A stretch of DNA of 64,000 nt from JABMPR01 sp964508765 (lineage in GTDB: Bacteria > Fidelibacterota > UBA8477 > JABMPR01), in NCBI GenBank assembly GCA_964508765.1, contig CAZDVD010000014.1, forward strand, positions 3,578-67,577. Direction: 5' to 3'. This document shows, one piece after another, positions 1 to 8,599 of the stretch. Each line of letters begins with the position of its first letter. Position 1 is the stretch's first letter. The notes beneath the pieces were generated by a model that was given only the letters and a program-made list of their open reading frames with translations, ran no database searches and had not been told where the DNA came from. The translations under genes and the position numbers were made by a program.

Positions 1-374
1 GTTTTCCCATCAGCCGTTACCAGGTTCACTTCATAGATGATTTTTCCAGCTGGAGGTTGGGAGGGAAGATTGGCCTTAAGATGACCATTCACCATCATAA
101 ATGGGGTAAGTCTCCACTCATCATGACTCTTATAGCGTTTCCACTTTAAGGTGGCGTTAAATTCAGGTTTAGAAGCACCCAGATCAATCTCGGCATTTTC
201 ACCGGTATTCTGTGAACGCAAGAGGTGATATGATACCGTTTTACCATTGATAATCACCTCACCCGATACAGGATAAGTTGGTCCGGTTGTTCTCTGATAA
301 ACCACAGAAGCAAGTGTCATGATGATAGTCAAAATCCAGAGTAACCAGGCTTGCTGTTTCGTGTTGTTGGACAT
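1..374 (-). CDS. Hypothetical membrane-anchored protein, 3' end outside the window
   Basis: An open frame runs from an ATG at 374 leftwards off the window edge (124 codons visible). The start MSNNTKQQAWLLWILTIIMT gives one N-terminal membrane segment (about residues 9-25), followed by a polar region rich in beta-forming residues (PVSGEVIINGKTVSYHL). That is the look of a membrane-anchored extracytoplasmic domain. It begins 10 bp after the stop of the M28 peptidase gene, so the two are probably co-transcribed. I do not recognise the family and the C-terminal part is not visible. No shadow frame explains it, and the gap to the neighbour supports a real gene. Confidence 0.72.
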   Translation of the reverse strand, partial: MSNNTKQQAWLLWILTIIMTLASVVYQRTTGPTYPVSGEVIINGKTVSYHLLRSQNTGENAEIDLGASKPEFNATLKWKRYKSHDEWRLTPFMMVNGHLKANLPSQPPAGKIIYEVNLVTADGK

Positions 375-384
375 TGGGATACCC

Positions 385-2169
385 TTATAGTTGAACGATG
401 AGGATTAGTTTTTCATCACCGCGCATCACTTCCACGGTGACACGTTGACCTGGCTTTACTTCTGCCATACGACTCATGTAATCGTAGACGTTCATTACTG
501 AACGACCTTCCAGAGCGATCATCACATCACCTGAATGCATGCCTGATCTGGCGGCTGGACCACCAGGAACCACTCCTCCAAGGAGGAAACCATTGGCATT
601 CGCGGCTGCAAAGTCAGGGATGATGCCCATCTTTACCTTACCACGTTTGCCACCCTTGGGTGGACCTTTTGGACCGGCTTCCTGGAAAGTGAAGGTTTCA
701 TCTCTGACGCTTAAATCGGCAATCAGATCATAGGCATAATCTGCAATCGCCTTTTCACCTGAAATATTGATGGTTTCTACATCATCAGCTGGGGTGTGGT
801 ACTCTTCAGTAATACCGGTGAAGAAGAAGAGCACAGGAATATCTTCAACATAGAAGGCGGCATGATCAGAGGGACCATAGCCATCTGGGGTTGTAGATAG
901 TTGAAATTCACGATTGATTGCATGATCCATGAGGAATGCTTCCATTCCCAGTCCAGTACCCGTTCCACCGATAGTGAGGGTAGGTTTGTTAGGATTGAGA
1001 CGACCCACCATATCCAGGTTCAACATTTGCTTAATCTGGGTTTTGTCGATGAGGGGATTTGAAGTGAAAAACTTTGAACCGAGGAGTCCCATCTCTTCAG
1101 CGCCAAAAGCCATGAAGAGGATACTTCTTTTAGGAGCTTTTTTACCCAGAGCCAATTTCTCGGCCAGTTCAAGAACCGCGGCAACACCTGAGGCATTGTC
1201 ATCGGCTCCGTTATGGACTGCCGATGTGTCTGGTCGACGTGAACCAGAACCTTTGCCACCCCATCCGAGGTGGTCATAATGGGCACCCAGAACAATATAT
1301 TCATCCCTGAGAACTGGATCACTTCCTGGAAGCAGGGCAATGACATTTTGGGTGGTGACTTCTTGTTGGACAACCTCAGTGGTAATAGATAATTCAATAT
1401 CCAGATCCAGACTTTGAGATGTTAATTCTTCATCCAGTTTGGCTTCAAGTTCCGAAACTGTTTGGGCTGATGCGGCCAGCAACTGGTCAGCGAGTTCACG
1501 CTTGATGTGCACTACGGGAAGGGTAGCCTGGGAAAGATTGCGCTCAATTCGTAGATCAATGAGTTCATCCTCGGCATCAAAGGTTGTTCCATTTACGAAG
1601 ATGACACCGCTAGCTCCATGATCACGAGCCACCAGCAGTTTGTGTCTGAGGGAGGAGTATTTATCAAATTTGCTGGAAGGGGCTTCATTTTCCGGGGTTC
1701 CGCGGAGGATCATGACCCACTTGTCCTTCACATCAACAGATGCATAATCATCCCAGTTCAGGGTATCACTTTCTATCTGGAAACCATAACCTACAAAGCT
1801 TAATCCGGCTGTCACACTGGCGCTTGATGAGAAAGCGGTTGGTGTATAATTTTCACCAGCAATGGCTTCGATTCCAGGTGCACTGAAACTATTATCAGGA
1901 CCCAGAGCAACTGAAGTAATAACATTAAAGTACTGTTTCCCACCTTCTCCAAGAAGGGTGAGACCAAGCTGATTGAAATGATCTGCGATATAGTCAGCCG
2001 CCTGGTCACCGGTTGGGGTTCCTGGTTTGCGACCTTCTAATTCATCAGACGCTAAATAGGCGATGTGGTCATAGATTTCTTTTTCACTGATGGCTGCAGG
2101 TTGTGACTGCATGGGGATGGCACAATGGAGCAGAAGCAGACTTGCCAGGGAGGTTATTATGAGTTTCAT
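385..2169 (-). CDS. M28-family zinc aminopeptidase with PA and PDZ domains, secreted
   Basis: Probable exported metallo-aminopeptidase. The M28 zinc-site motifs are all visible (numbering from the longest start): HYDHLG (His about 302), NGADDN (Asp about 328), GAEEMGLLGS (Glu about 363-364), NLDMVGR (Asp about 391) and EYHTPADD (His about 463). Residues about 130-270 form an inserted PA-like domain and residues about 525-599 a PDZ domain (GGVVPGGPAARSGMHSGDV). The start was moved to the second Met (MKLIITSLASLLLL) because AAGGA lies 7 bases before it and a clean signal peptide follows. The Cys after LLLLH is preceded by His, so it is a poor lipobox. The family digests peptides in the periplasm or outside the cell. 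Confidence 0.9.
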   Translation of the reverse strand: MKLIITSLASLLLLHCAIPMQSQPAAISEKEIYDHIAYLASDELEGRKPGTPTGDQAADYIADHFNQLGLTLLGEGGKQYFNVITSVALGPDNSFSAPGIEAIAGENYTPTAFSSSASVTAGLSFVGYGFQIESDTLNWDDYASVDVKDKWVMILRGTPENEAPSSKFDKYSSLRHKLLVARDHGASGVIFVNGTTFDAEDELIDLRIERNLSQATLPVVHIKRELADQLLAASAQTVSELEAKLDEELTSQSLDLDIELSITTEVVQQEVTTQNVIALLPGSDPVLRDEYIVLGAHYDHLGWGGKGSGSRRPDTSAVHNGADDNASGVAAVLELAEKLALGKKAPKRSILFMAFGAEEMGLLGSKFFTSNPLIDKTQIKQMLNLDMVGRLNPNKPTLTIGGTGTGLGMEAFLMDHAINREFQLSTTPDGYGPSDHAAFYVEDIPVLFFFTGITEEYHTPADDVETINISGEKAIADYAYDLIADLSVRDETFTFQEAGPKGPPKGGKRGKVKMGIIPDFAAANANGFLLGGVVPGGPAARSGMHSGDVMIALEGRSVMNVYDYMSRMAEVKPGQRVTVEVMRGDEKLILIVQL

Positions 2170-2346
2170 GGGGATTCCTTGCATTGAGATATTTTAAGCA
2201 CGAGAAGAGTATAAGAAAGGCACTACTCAATTCAATAGTTTTCGTTGGGGTAACCGTGCGTAGGTATCCATTGCATAGAGGTTGATAATTCTATTCTTGC
2301 TAGATATCTCCCCCTAAATAGATTGAGTTGAATCAGGAGGAAGAAC

Positions 2347-3852
2347 ATGAGTCTATCAGTAGCAACCATTCTGGGCATTAGCCCCAAAAATCTCCAAAGA
2401 AGTGATCTCCTTAATTTTATTAATCAGAACGATATCAAACGGATCACTTTCCACTACACAGCAGGAGATGGTCGGCTCAAACAGCTTATCGTGCCTGTGA
2501 ACTCCATGAACTATGCCGAGCGCATTCTGGCTGCCGGCGAACGGGTGGATGGATCGAGTTTATTCAAGGGCATGGTGGGCACATCATCCTCTGATCTTTA
2601 TGTGGTTCCGGTTTATGCTTCTGCATTTATTGATCCCTTTGACGAAAAAGGTATTTGCTTTCTGTGTCGATTCCTGGATAAGGATGAAAAACTGGCTGAA
2701 TTCTGCCCTGATAATATTCTTATGAAGGCTGCTGAATCACTGAAGGAAAAACATAATTATGATTTATGGGCTCTGGGAGAGTTGGAGTTCTATCTGATTG
2801 GTGATCAGGAAGATGAATTATATCCCATGCCTCCTCAAGGTGGTTATCATGCCTCAGGACCCTTCTCACGCTATATAGAGGTGGTCAAGGAGATGCTGGA
2901 GATCATCGCTGATATCACATCTCATGTGAAGTATGGACATTCCGAAGTAGGAACCATCAGGAATATCGATAGTAAAGACAAATCAATTGATGGAAAATAT
3001 GCTGAACAGTTTGAAGTGGAGTTTTTACCTGCTCCCATCGAGTGGGCAGCTGATTATCTCAGCTTGGCAAAATACGTCGTGCGCAATGTGGCTGCCCAAT
3101 ATGACTTACTGGCTACTTTTGCACCAAAACTGGAATCAGGGTATGCTGGAACCGGTCTGCATTTTCATGTTGAACTCTTAATGGAGAACAATAATGTCAT
3201 GACCAACGCTAATGGGGAGTTGTCTACTGTTGCCAAGCAGGCAATTGGCGGACTGTTACGATATGCACCGTCTCTGACAGCCTTTGGAAATACCATAGCT
3301 GCTTCACATTTACGTCTGGTTCCTGGTCAAGAGTCACCGACAAAACTGTTCTGGAGTGATTTTAATCGTGCTGCCCTCATCCGCGTACCTTTGGGGTGGC
3401 GCCATAGCGAGGATATGGCCTCGGTGATCAATCATCGCCTTAAAGACCGCTATATCTCACCTTTCAAACGGCAAACTGTTGAATTGCGCAGTGCCGACGG
3501 TTCTGCTTTTATTCACCTCTTGTTGGCAGGGATGACCATGGGAATCCTTTACGGTCTGGATCATGGTGATGTGTCCCTCAAACTGGCCAACAAACGCCGC
3601 ATTCATCAAGGTGAGGAAGTTAGTAAAGATATTCCAGGACTTCCTCCAAGTTGCTATCAATCAGCGCAGTACCTCAGGGAAGAGTCTGATTTGTATACGG
3701 ATTTGATACCCGAATATATCATCGAACACGTTTGCGAATTGCTTGAAGCGGAAGAGGATGAGAATATGTCAGATGAATTGGCAAAGCTCTCCCAAAAGGA
3801 CCGTGGAGTCAAAACTCAGGAAATCATGCATCGCAGTATTCATGTAGCTTAG
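2347..3852 (+). CDS. Glutamine synthetase family protein, divergent
   Basis: Glutamine synthetase-fold ligase of 501 residues. Recognisable family landmarks are ERVDGSSLFKG (the DGSS turn), GTGLHFHVEL (the GSGMHxHxSL glutamate/ATP site), RLVPGQESP followed by NRAALIRVP, and VELRSADGSAFIHLLLAG near the end. A strong AGGAGG lies 6 bases before ATG. Each motif departs from canonical GlnA: LFWSDFN replaces the usual aWgxxN and the ExRxPD stretch reads ELRSADGS. It could therefore be a type I/III outlier or a gamma-glutamyl ligase acting on another amine rather than the nitrogen-assimilating enzyme. It stands alone, with the pirin operon convergent. No adenylylation motif was sought further. Confidence 0.85.
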   Translation: MSLSVATILGISPKNLQRSDLLNFINQNDIKRITFHYTAGDGRLKQLIVPVNSMNYAERILAAGERVDGSSLFKGMVGTSSSDLYVVPVYASAFIDPFDEKGICFLCRFLDKDEKLAEFCPDNILMKAAESLKEKHNYDLWALGELEFYLIGDQEDELYPMPPQGGYHASGPFSRYIEVVKEMLEIIADITSHVKYGHSEVGTIRNIDSKDKSIDGKYAEQFEVEFLPAPIEWAADYLSLAKYVVRNVAAQYDLLATFAPKLESGYAGTGLHFHVELLMENNNVMTNANGELSTVAKQAIGGLLRYAPSLTAFGNTIAASHLRLVPGQESPTKLFWSDFNRAALIRVPLGWRHSEDMASVINHRLKDRYISPFKRQTVELRSADGSAFIHLLLAGMTMGILYGLDHGDVSLKLANKRRIHQGEEVSKDIPGLPPSCYQSAQYLREESDLYTDLIPEYIIEHVCELLEAEEDENMSDELAKLSQKDRGVKTQEIMHRSIHVA

Positions 3853-3910
3853 GTTGGGTTTCTATGTTTTGAAGATAACTGTGTGCTATGGGCGGGTCAT
3901 TAGATGTAGT

Positions 3911-3930
3911 GGGCGTAATGCATTACGCCC
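3911..3930. repeat. 20-bp perfect palindrome between convergent genes
   Basis: GGGCGTAATG is followed directly by its reverse complement CATTACGCCC. It lies between the glutamine synthetase stop and the pirin stop and overlaps the last 8 bases of the pirin gene. It can act as a bidirectional terminator hairpin, but it has no T-run and its perfect symmetry suggests a dispersed intergenic palindrome. Confidence 0.7.
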
Positions 3931-4636
3931 GTACTATGGGCAGATCAGCCAGGACTATTTCAGCATCCTGTGAAGCAGTGATTTCAAATTGAGTTAAATC
4001 TTTGATATGAATGCCATCCCGGGCACTTGCTGATTCACCATTGACTTGAATTTTTCCCGTTGCCGCTACCATGTAGACATGTCGATTTGGTTCCAGATTA
4101 AATACAAAGTCATGTCTTGCAGAAATGAGTCCGGCAAAGACGGCTGCATCCTGATAGATTGATAACACATCCACATCTTTATGTAGATCCCGTCCACTGG
4201 CCAGGGGAATGAGTTGATTTTCACTTTGTTTGGGGAAAGCCCTGGTCTCCCAGCGCGGCGTTACTCCAGAAGTGTGAGATTGAATCCAGATTTGAAAGAG
4301 TATGGTATCTTCAGATTCTTCATTGTGCTCACTGTGCATAATCCCTGTGCCGGCTGACATCACCTGCACATTTCCCGCAACGGTTCGGCCTGTATTTCCC
4401 AGGTTGTCCCGATGGGTGATGGCCCCTTCCCTGATATAGGTGATGATTTCCATATTGTCATGGGGATGCATATCAAAACCGGTACCTGCTTTGATCAAGT
4501 CATCATTCCACACCAGCAGGGGAGGTAAACCAAGTCGCTCTGGATCGTAATAGCGAGCAAAACTGAAATGGTGATGGGCATGAAGCCAGCCATGATTGGC
4601 AGAACCCAGCGTCTGGAATGGAATGATGTCAATCAT
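3923..4636 (-). CDS. Pirin family protein (cupin)
   Basis: Two-cupin pirin-like protein of 237 residues. The metal site is visible as HPHDNMEIITY (HxH), then VQVMSAGTGIMHSEHNE (His plus Glu), the pattern of pirin and of the quercetinase YhhW. The start at MIDIIPFQ was preferred over a longer frame because AGAAGG lies a suitable distance upstream and the extra residues overlap the DoxX gene. It is the third gene of a MarR-DoxX-pirin operon, a context common for pirins in redox or aromatic-compound stress responses. Whether it has dioxygenase activity cannot be told from sequence. Confidence 0.9.
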   Translation of the reverse strand: MIDIIPFQTLGSANHGWLHAHHHFSFARYYDPERLGLPPLLVWNDDLIKAGTGFDMHPHDNMEIITYIREGAITHRDNLGNTGRTVAGNVQVMSAGTGIMHSEHNEESEDTILFQIWIQSHTSGVTPRWETRAFPKQSENQLIPLASGRDLHKDVDVLSIYQDAAVFAGLISARHDFVFNLEPNRHVYMVAATGKIQVNGESASARDGIHIKDLTQFEITASQDAEIVLADLPIVRA

Positions 4637-4655
4637 TAAAAAAAGCCTTCTCTGC

Positions 4656-5015
4656 TTAGTCTTGCTGGTAATTGGATGCAAGTAGCAAAGCGCCACCGGC
4701 CAGTCCAAGGTCTTTAAGCAGACTACCCATTGCCATCATGTTGCCACCGATGACACCTGGTAAATGGATGGTAAACACAAAAACCAGCATCAAAGCAGCG
4801 GTCAACAGACCAGCTAGATAGGTGTGCTTCTGGATCACAAAACTCACCGCTGCGGCGATCAGAGTGAGACCAGTTAAGTAAACCCAGAAAACGCCTCCGG
4901 GGACGAAACTGGGTACCATTCCTGCCATGTCATTGGCACTCATAAAGTGCATGAGACCAAATATTGCAAATGGTGCCGCAAATACGTAACGGCCGATTGA
5001 TTTTAGATTTTTCAT
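4656..5015 (-). CDS. DoxX-like integral membrane protein
   Basis: Small membrane protein of 119 residues with four predicted hydrophobic helices (about 8-25, 42-60, 66-85, 98-113). The pattern FAIFGLMHFM near the first helix and the LxGVIGG / LKDLGLAGGALLL segment at the end are typical of the DoxX family. AAGGAG precedes the ATG by 8 bases. It lies 12 bp after the MarR gene and 19 bp before the pirin start, so the three are one transcription unit. DoxX proteins are linked to redox and thiol stress in other bacteria; the substrate here is unknown. Confidence 0.82.
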   Translation of the reverse strand: MKNLKSIGRYVFAAPFAIFGLMHFMSANDMAGMVPSFVPGGVFWVYLTGLTLIAAAVSFVIQKHTYLAGLLTAALMLVFVFTIHLPGVIGGNMMAMGSLLKDLGLAGGALLLASNYQQD

Positions 5016-5027
5016 TAGAGAATCTCC

Positions 5028-5480
5028 TTATGTGGATTGGTTTAAACCCAGATCTTTTGATATCGATCCGAGTGTTTTTAGTTGTGTTTCATCAAAAGTT
5101 GAAAAGCATTGTACCAACTCATTCAGATGATTTTTAAATATTGGCAAAATTGTGTCCGTTCCTTCGGGGGTGATGTGAATGATGATTGATCGTCTGTCAT
5201 GGGAGCACGGCTCCCGCCTTACCAATCTCCGTTTGACCAGATTATCAATAACTGTGACCAGGTTGGAGGTTGTTAACAATAATTTTTGGCTGATTTCTTT
5301 TACGGATAAGGGACCAATATGAGCCAGGATCTCAAGAACCCCGAACTGGGATAGGGTGAGTCCCTGCTCCTCGACATTACGGCGCATGATATTAGCCAGT
5401 GTGCTATTGGCTCTGGAAAATTTGATCCAGGTATCCAGGACAAGTATTTCGCGTGGGTTACCTTGATAATGCGTGCTCAT
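5028..5480 (-). CDS. MarR family transcriptional regulator
   Basis: Winged-helix regulator of 150 residues. The helix-turn-helix reads LSVKEISQKLLLTTSNLVTV (about 57-76), followed by a recognition-helix end LVKRRLVRREPCSHDRRS, the wing motif DRRS being diagnostic for MarR. It is the first gene of the operon and faces the sirtuin gene across a 109-bp AT-rich gap, so it probably controls its own operon and perhaps the sirtuin. One Cys (in EPCSHDRR) could be redox-sensing, but this is speculation. No Shine-Dalgarno is evident before the ATG. Confidence 0.9.
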   Translation of the reverse strand: MSTHYQGNPREILVLDTWIKFSRANSTLANIMRRNVEEQGLTLSQFGVLEILAHIGPLSVKEISQKLLLTTSNLVTVIDNLVKRRLVRREPCSHDRRSIIIHITPEGTDTILPIFKNHLNELVQCFSTFDETQLKTLGSISKDLGLNQST

Positions 5481-5503
5481 AGCAATAATTAAACATCAAA
5501 TAA

Positions 5504-5559
5504 TTGGATATCAAGACAAAAATTGTCATAGATAAAAAATATTCTGAGGTTTTGACAAT
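5504..5559. promoter_or_regulatory. Divergent promoter region with candidate MarR operator repeats
   Basis: The 109-bp gap between the divergent MarR and sirtuin genes is very AT-rich. It holds a near-palindrome TTGGATATCAA (5504-5514) and a separate perfect inverted repeat, ATTGTCA at 5522-5528 and TGACAAT at 5553-5559. Either could bind the MarR dimer. The TTGACA within the second arm also resembles a -35 box for the rightward gene. The assignment is by position and symmetry only. Confidence 0.35.
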
Positions 5560-5589
5560 ATGATGGCAGGGAAGTTTTGAATAGGAACA

Positions 5590-6348
5590 ATGAATTCTAT
5601 ATTCAACGCTATGGCTGGAACCACAATTCCCATGGACCGTTTCAATCGAGACAGTCACATCGTCTTTTTTACCGGGGCAGGAATCTCTGCTGAAAGCGGT
5701 ATTTCAACATTTCGTGATCCCGATGGTCACTGGTCCAAATATGATCCCATGAAATTGGCCAGTCAGGCTGGTTTTAGGGAAGATCCCGATCTGGTACTTG
5801 GTTGGTACGCTGATCGACGTGAATCTATCAATGAAGCTCAACCCAATGCCGCCCACAAAAGTATTAGTGATTTTCAGAAACTATTCCACGCTTCTGTAGT
5901 AGTAACTCAGAACGTTGACGGTCTCCATGAACGGGCAGGTAACCATACCATTTATGAGCTGCATGGAAATATCCACCGTCATAAATGCAATAACTGTGGA
6001 AAACATATCGAGCTGGATGATATGGACATGCGGGAGCTGAATATATGTGAGTGTGGAGGGAGGATCAGGCCAGATGTAGTCTGGTTTGGTGAATCTTTGC
6101 CCCTCCAGACCATTAATGAAGCCTTTGATGCAGTCCAGAATTGTGATCTCATGTTTTCCATTGGAACATCTGCACAGATATACCCAGCCGCACAACTTCC
6201 CTTTGAGGCTCAATCAAAGGGTGCCTATGTTATCGAAATTAATCCAGAACCCACTCCCTTCAGCCCACAAGCTGATCTGTGTATACATGCTGCTGCCGGT
6301 TCTGTGTTGCCAAAATTGTATGAGGAATTTCATGCTCAACTCAAGTGA
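5590..6348 (+). CDS. cobB: NAD-dependent protein deacylase, sirtuin (CobB/SIRT5-like)
   Basis: Sirtuin of 252 residues that removes acyl groups from lysine using NAD. Motifs: GAGISAESGISTFRD (29-43, NAD binding), TQNVDGLHERAG (106-117), catalytic His in ELHGN (His125) and a zinc ribbon with Cys133, Cys136, Cys153 and Cys155. Tyr73 and Arg76 (WYADRR) reproduce the Y-x-x-R pair that class III sirtuins such as SIRT5 use to bind succinyl or malonyl groups, so desuccinylase activity is predicted. TAGGAA precedes the ATG. It overlaps the next lipoprotein gene by 17 bp. Confidence 0.93.
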   Translation: MNSIFNAMAGTTIPMDRFNRDSHIVFFTGAGISAESGISTFRDPDGHWSKYDPMKLASQAGFREDPDLVLGWYADRRESINEAQPNAAHKSISDFQKLFHASVVVTQNVDGLHERAGNHTIYELHGNIHRHKCNNCGKHIELDDMDMRELNICECGGRIRPDVVWFGESLPLQTINEAFDAVQNCDLMFSIGTSAQIYPAAQLPFEAQSKGAYVIEINPEPTPFSPQADLCIHAAAGSVLPKLYEEFHAQLK

Positions 6349-8323
6349 TTTCTTGAAATATTCAAAACTAATTCTCTTGCTCTCGTTTATTGGGCTGAGC
6401 TCTTGTGCTTATTACAATACTTTCTACAATGCCGAGGAGTACTTCGCTGAGGCTCAGAAGCTTACGCGAGAGAATCAAACCGAATCTGTGAGTAGGGATG
6501 AGATCAATCTCTATTCCAAAGCTATTGAAAAATCTAAAAAGCTACTGACAAAATACCCGGATAGCAAATACCGGGATGATGCTCAATTCATCATTGCCAA
6601 AGCCTACTATTTCAAGGGTGACTTTCTACTGGCAAAACGCTATTTCGAAGATCTCAGCTCCCTCTATTCAAACTCTCCTCACGCCCAGGAGGTTCCGCTC
6701 TGGATTGGAAGATGCCTCCTGAAAACGGGTGATATGGAAATGGCCAGATATGAGGCATCCAGGGTGTTAAAGGGCGATTCAGATCGTGGATTACAAGCCG
6801 ATGCACTGCTACTCCTGGGTGAGATTGCTGTTCAGCAGGATAGTCTGCTGCTGGCTGAAAATTACCTGGAACAGGTCATTGATCGTTCCCCAGATGGTTT
6901 TACCAAAGCTCAGGCTCAATTTCAAGTCGGTAAAATGCGCGAAAATAAAATGGACTACGAAGGCGCGCTCACAGCCTATGAGACCGTTTCGAAATACAAA
7001 CCTTCTGAATCTCTAAAGGTGGAAGCCATTATCCGGCAGACCAGCATGTTGAAGGCCCTGAATCGGGATGAGGATGCCGTTGAAATGATTCAGGATATGC
7101 TTCTCAGCGACAAATTTGTAGAAATTAGAGGTCAATTGGAAGTCGAACTAGGCAAATTGTATCTGGTCATGAACGAAGTAGATCGGGCGGAGACCAAGCT
7201 CACCAGCATTGTTGAAGACTATAATCGAACAGAGGTCGCCGCTGAAGCAAGCTATTATCTGGGAGAGCTGTATCTCACCAAGCACTTTGATTACATAGAA
7301 GCGAAAACAGCCTTTGCCAATGTAAAAACCCAGGCAATACGATCACCCCTGGTGGGCAGAGCAATCCAAAAGAATAAACAGATTGAGCGATATCAAAAGA
7401 TTCAACTCGATCATACCAATTTGCAGAGGCAATTGGCCGGACTGCCACCCCTGGTAAAAGCAAAGAAGAAGAGCAATACTTCAAGGAGCAGAAATAGTCG
7501 TGAGGGAAACCTGCGCGGAAGATCTCGGGGTGGAAATGTAGATAATCCTACACAAGATAAAGCTGCTAGTCGGAAAAAGGAAGACGAGCAGATCGATGTG
7601 GAGATTGTCGAAGTTACTGCCCAGGATTCTCTGCGGGTGAAGAAACTGATTGAGGAGAATAGGTATTCCTTGGCAGAATACATGCTCTTCGAGTTCACAC
7701 GTGTTGATACTACACTGGATCTACTGACGAGCTTGGAGAATGCCTCTGAGGATACAACCATGCAGCATCAGTGCGCCTACATGCAATATTACGCTCTCGA
7801 ATCCATTGCGGGGGATGTGCAAAGCGGCAAACATGCTTTAGACCAGATTCAACAGAAATACCCCCACTACTATGATACCATTATGAACAATGATACTGAG
7901 GCGGAGCCTGCCTCTGATCCAGATGAAGATCGCTATAGCAGCGTAGCCAGCTTGTTCGAGGCGGGTCACTATTCGGAAGCCAGCGCCCAATATTATTCTA
8001 TCAGGGAAGATTCAACTATTTCAGCTACGATCAGGGGCAAATCCTGTTTTAACCATGCCTGGTTAAATGATTACTATCTCTTTGATAAAACGTCAGCTGT
8101 GGAATCATACAGCTATATGGTGGATCACTTTCCTGAAGATCCTCTGGCAAAAACTGCCAGAAATCGCTTGAATGCCCTGACCCAGGATCCCAGCCAGCAA
8201 AAGGAATCCTCAGAAGATGAGGAGTCAGAGGATAAGCCTGAAAAGGGCAGTGAGCAAGATGGTCAAGGACGACAGGATGATCGCAAATCGAATCCGCCCA
8301 AAGAAGGTGAGGATGAGAAATAA
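6332..8323 (+). CDS. TPR-repeat outer membrane lipoprotein
   Basis: Lipoprotein of 663 residues. The start at 6332 was chosen because GAGGAA precedes it and a signal peptide with lipobox LSSC (Cys25) follows; the longer frame only reads through the sirtuin gene. The mature protein opens CAYYNTFYNAEEYF and then shows tandem helical TPR units (about 45-380), for example YPDSKYRDDAQFIIAKAYYF. A very basic linker (about 395-425, KKKSNTSRSRNSR) leads to more TPR-like helices, and the end is highly acidic (ESSEDEESEDKPEKG). Proteins of this kind resemble BamD/YbgF-like TPR scaffolds. The exact partner is unknown. Confidence 0.85.
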   Translation: MLNSSDFLKYSKLILLLSFIGLSSCAYYNTFYNAEEYFAEAQKLTRENQTESVSRDEINLYSKAIEKSKKLLTKYPDSKYRDDAQFIIAKAYYFKGDFLLAKRYFEDLSSLYSNSPHAQEVPLWIGRCLLKTGDMEMARYEASRVLKGDSDRGLQADALLLLGEIAVQQDSLLLAENYLEQVIDRSPDGFTKAQAQFQVGKMRENKMDYEGALTAYETVSKYKPSESLKVEAIIRQTSMLKALNRDEDAVEMIQDMLLSDKFVEIRGQLEVELGKLYLVMNEVDRAETKLTSIVEDYNRTEVAAEASYYLGELYLTKHFDYIEAKTAFANVKTQAIRSPLVGRAIQKNKQIERYQKIQLDHTNLQRQLAGLPPLVKAKKKSNTSRSRNSREGNLRGRSRGGNVDNPTQDKAASRKKEDEQIDVEIVEVTAQDSLRVKKLIEENRYSLAEYMLFEFTRVDTTLDLLTSLENASEDTTMQHQCAYMQYYALESIAGDVQSGKHALDQIQQKYPHYYDTIMNNDTEAEPASDPDEDRYSSVASLFEAGHYSEASAQYYSIREDSTISATIRGKSCFNHAWLNDYYLFDKTSAVESYSYMVDHFPEDPLAKTARNRLNALTQDPSQQKESSEDEESEDKPEKGSEQDGQGRQDDRKSNPPKEGEDEK

Positions 8324-8599
8324 TTCTCTTTCATCCGCCTCCGCAATACTACTGTGGAAGTTTGTGGACAGAAGACCCCGTTCATGCACGTGGAAGAATG
8401 AAGTGTTATTCGCTTCGGCGTGATGCGTGTTGAGGCGAAGTGACACAAAGTCTGGTCACCCTTCACGCAAGGCGAGTCATGTAGTGGGGACCACAGGTTT
8501 ACCGTGGGGCTCCATTTCTGGTTTTCAGCGTATAATATTACCTCTTGCCGAAAACATGTTGGTGTTTGGGGGGGCGCCCAATAATTTCAGCGCTCTAAT
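8324..8599. other. 276-bp non-coding gap before cdsA
   Basis: No convincing gene. Overlapping frames on both strands have poor composition and no start signals. Visible structure: CTTCG ... CGAAG flanking GGCGTGATGCG at about 8411-8438, and a G-rich hairpin TTGGG ... CCCAA at 8566-8581 just upstream of the cdsA start. A TATAAT at 8531-8536 could be a -10 box for the cdsA operon, but no good -35 is seen. The gap may contain a decayed intergenic repeat. Confidence 0.4.

Noticed and set aside
6086..6331. Long N-terminal extension of the TPR lipoprotein frame over the sirtuin gene
   Set aside because: It only reads the sirtuin gene in another frame; the lipoprotein signal peptide and ribosome binding site place the start at 6332.
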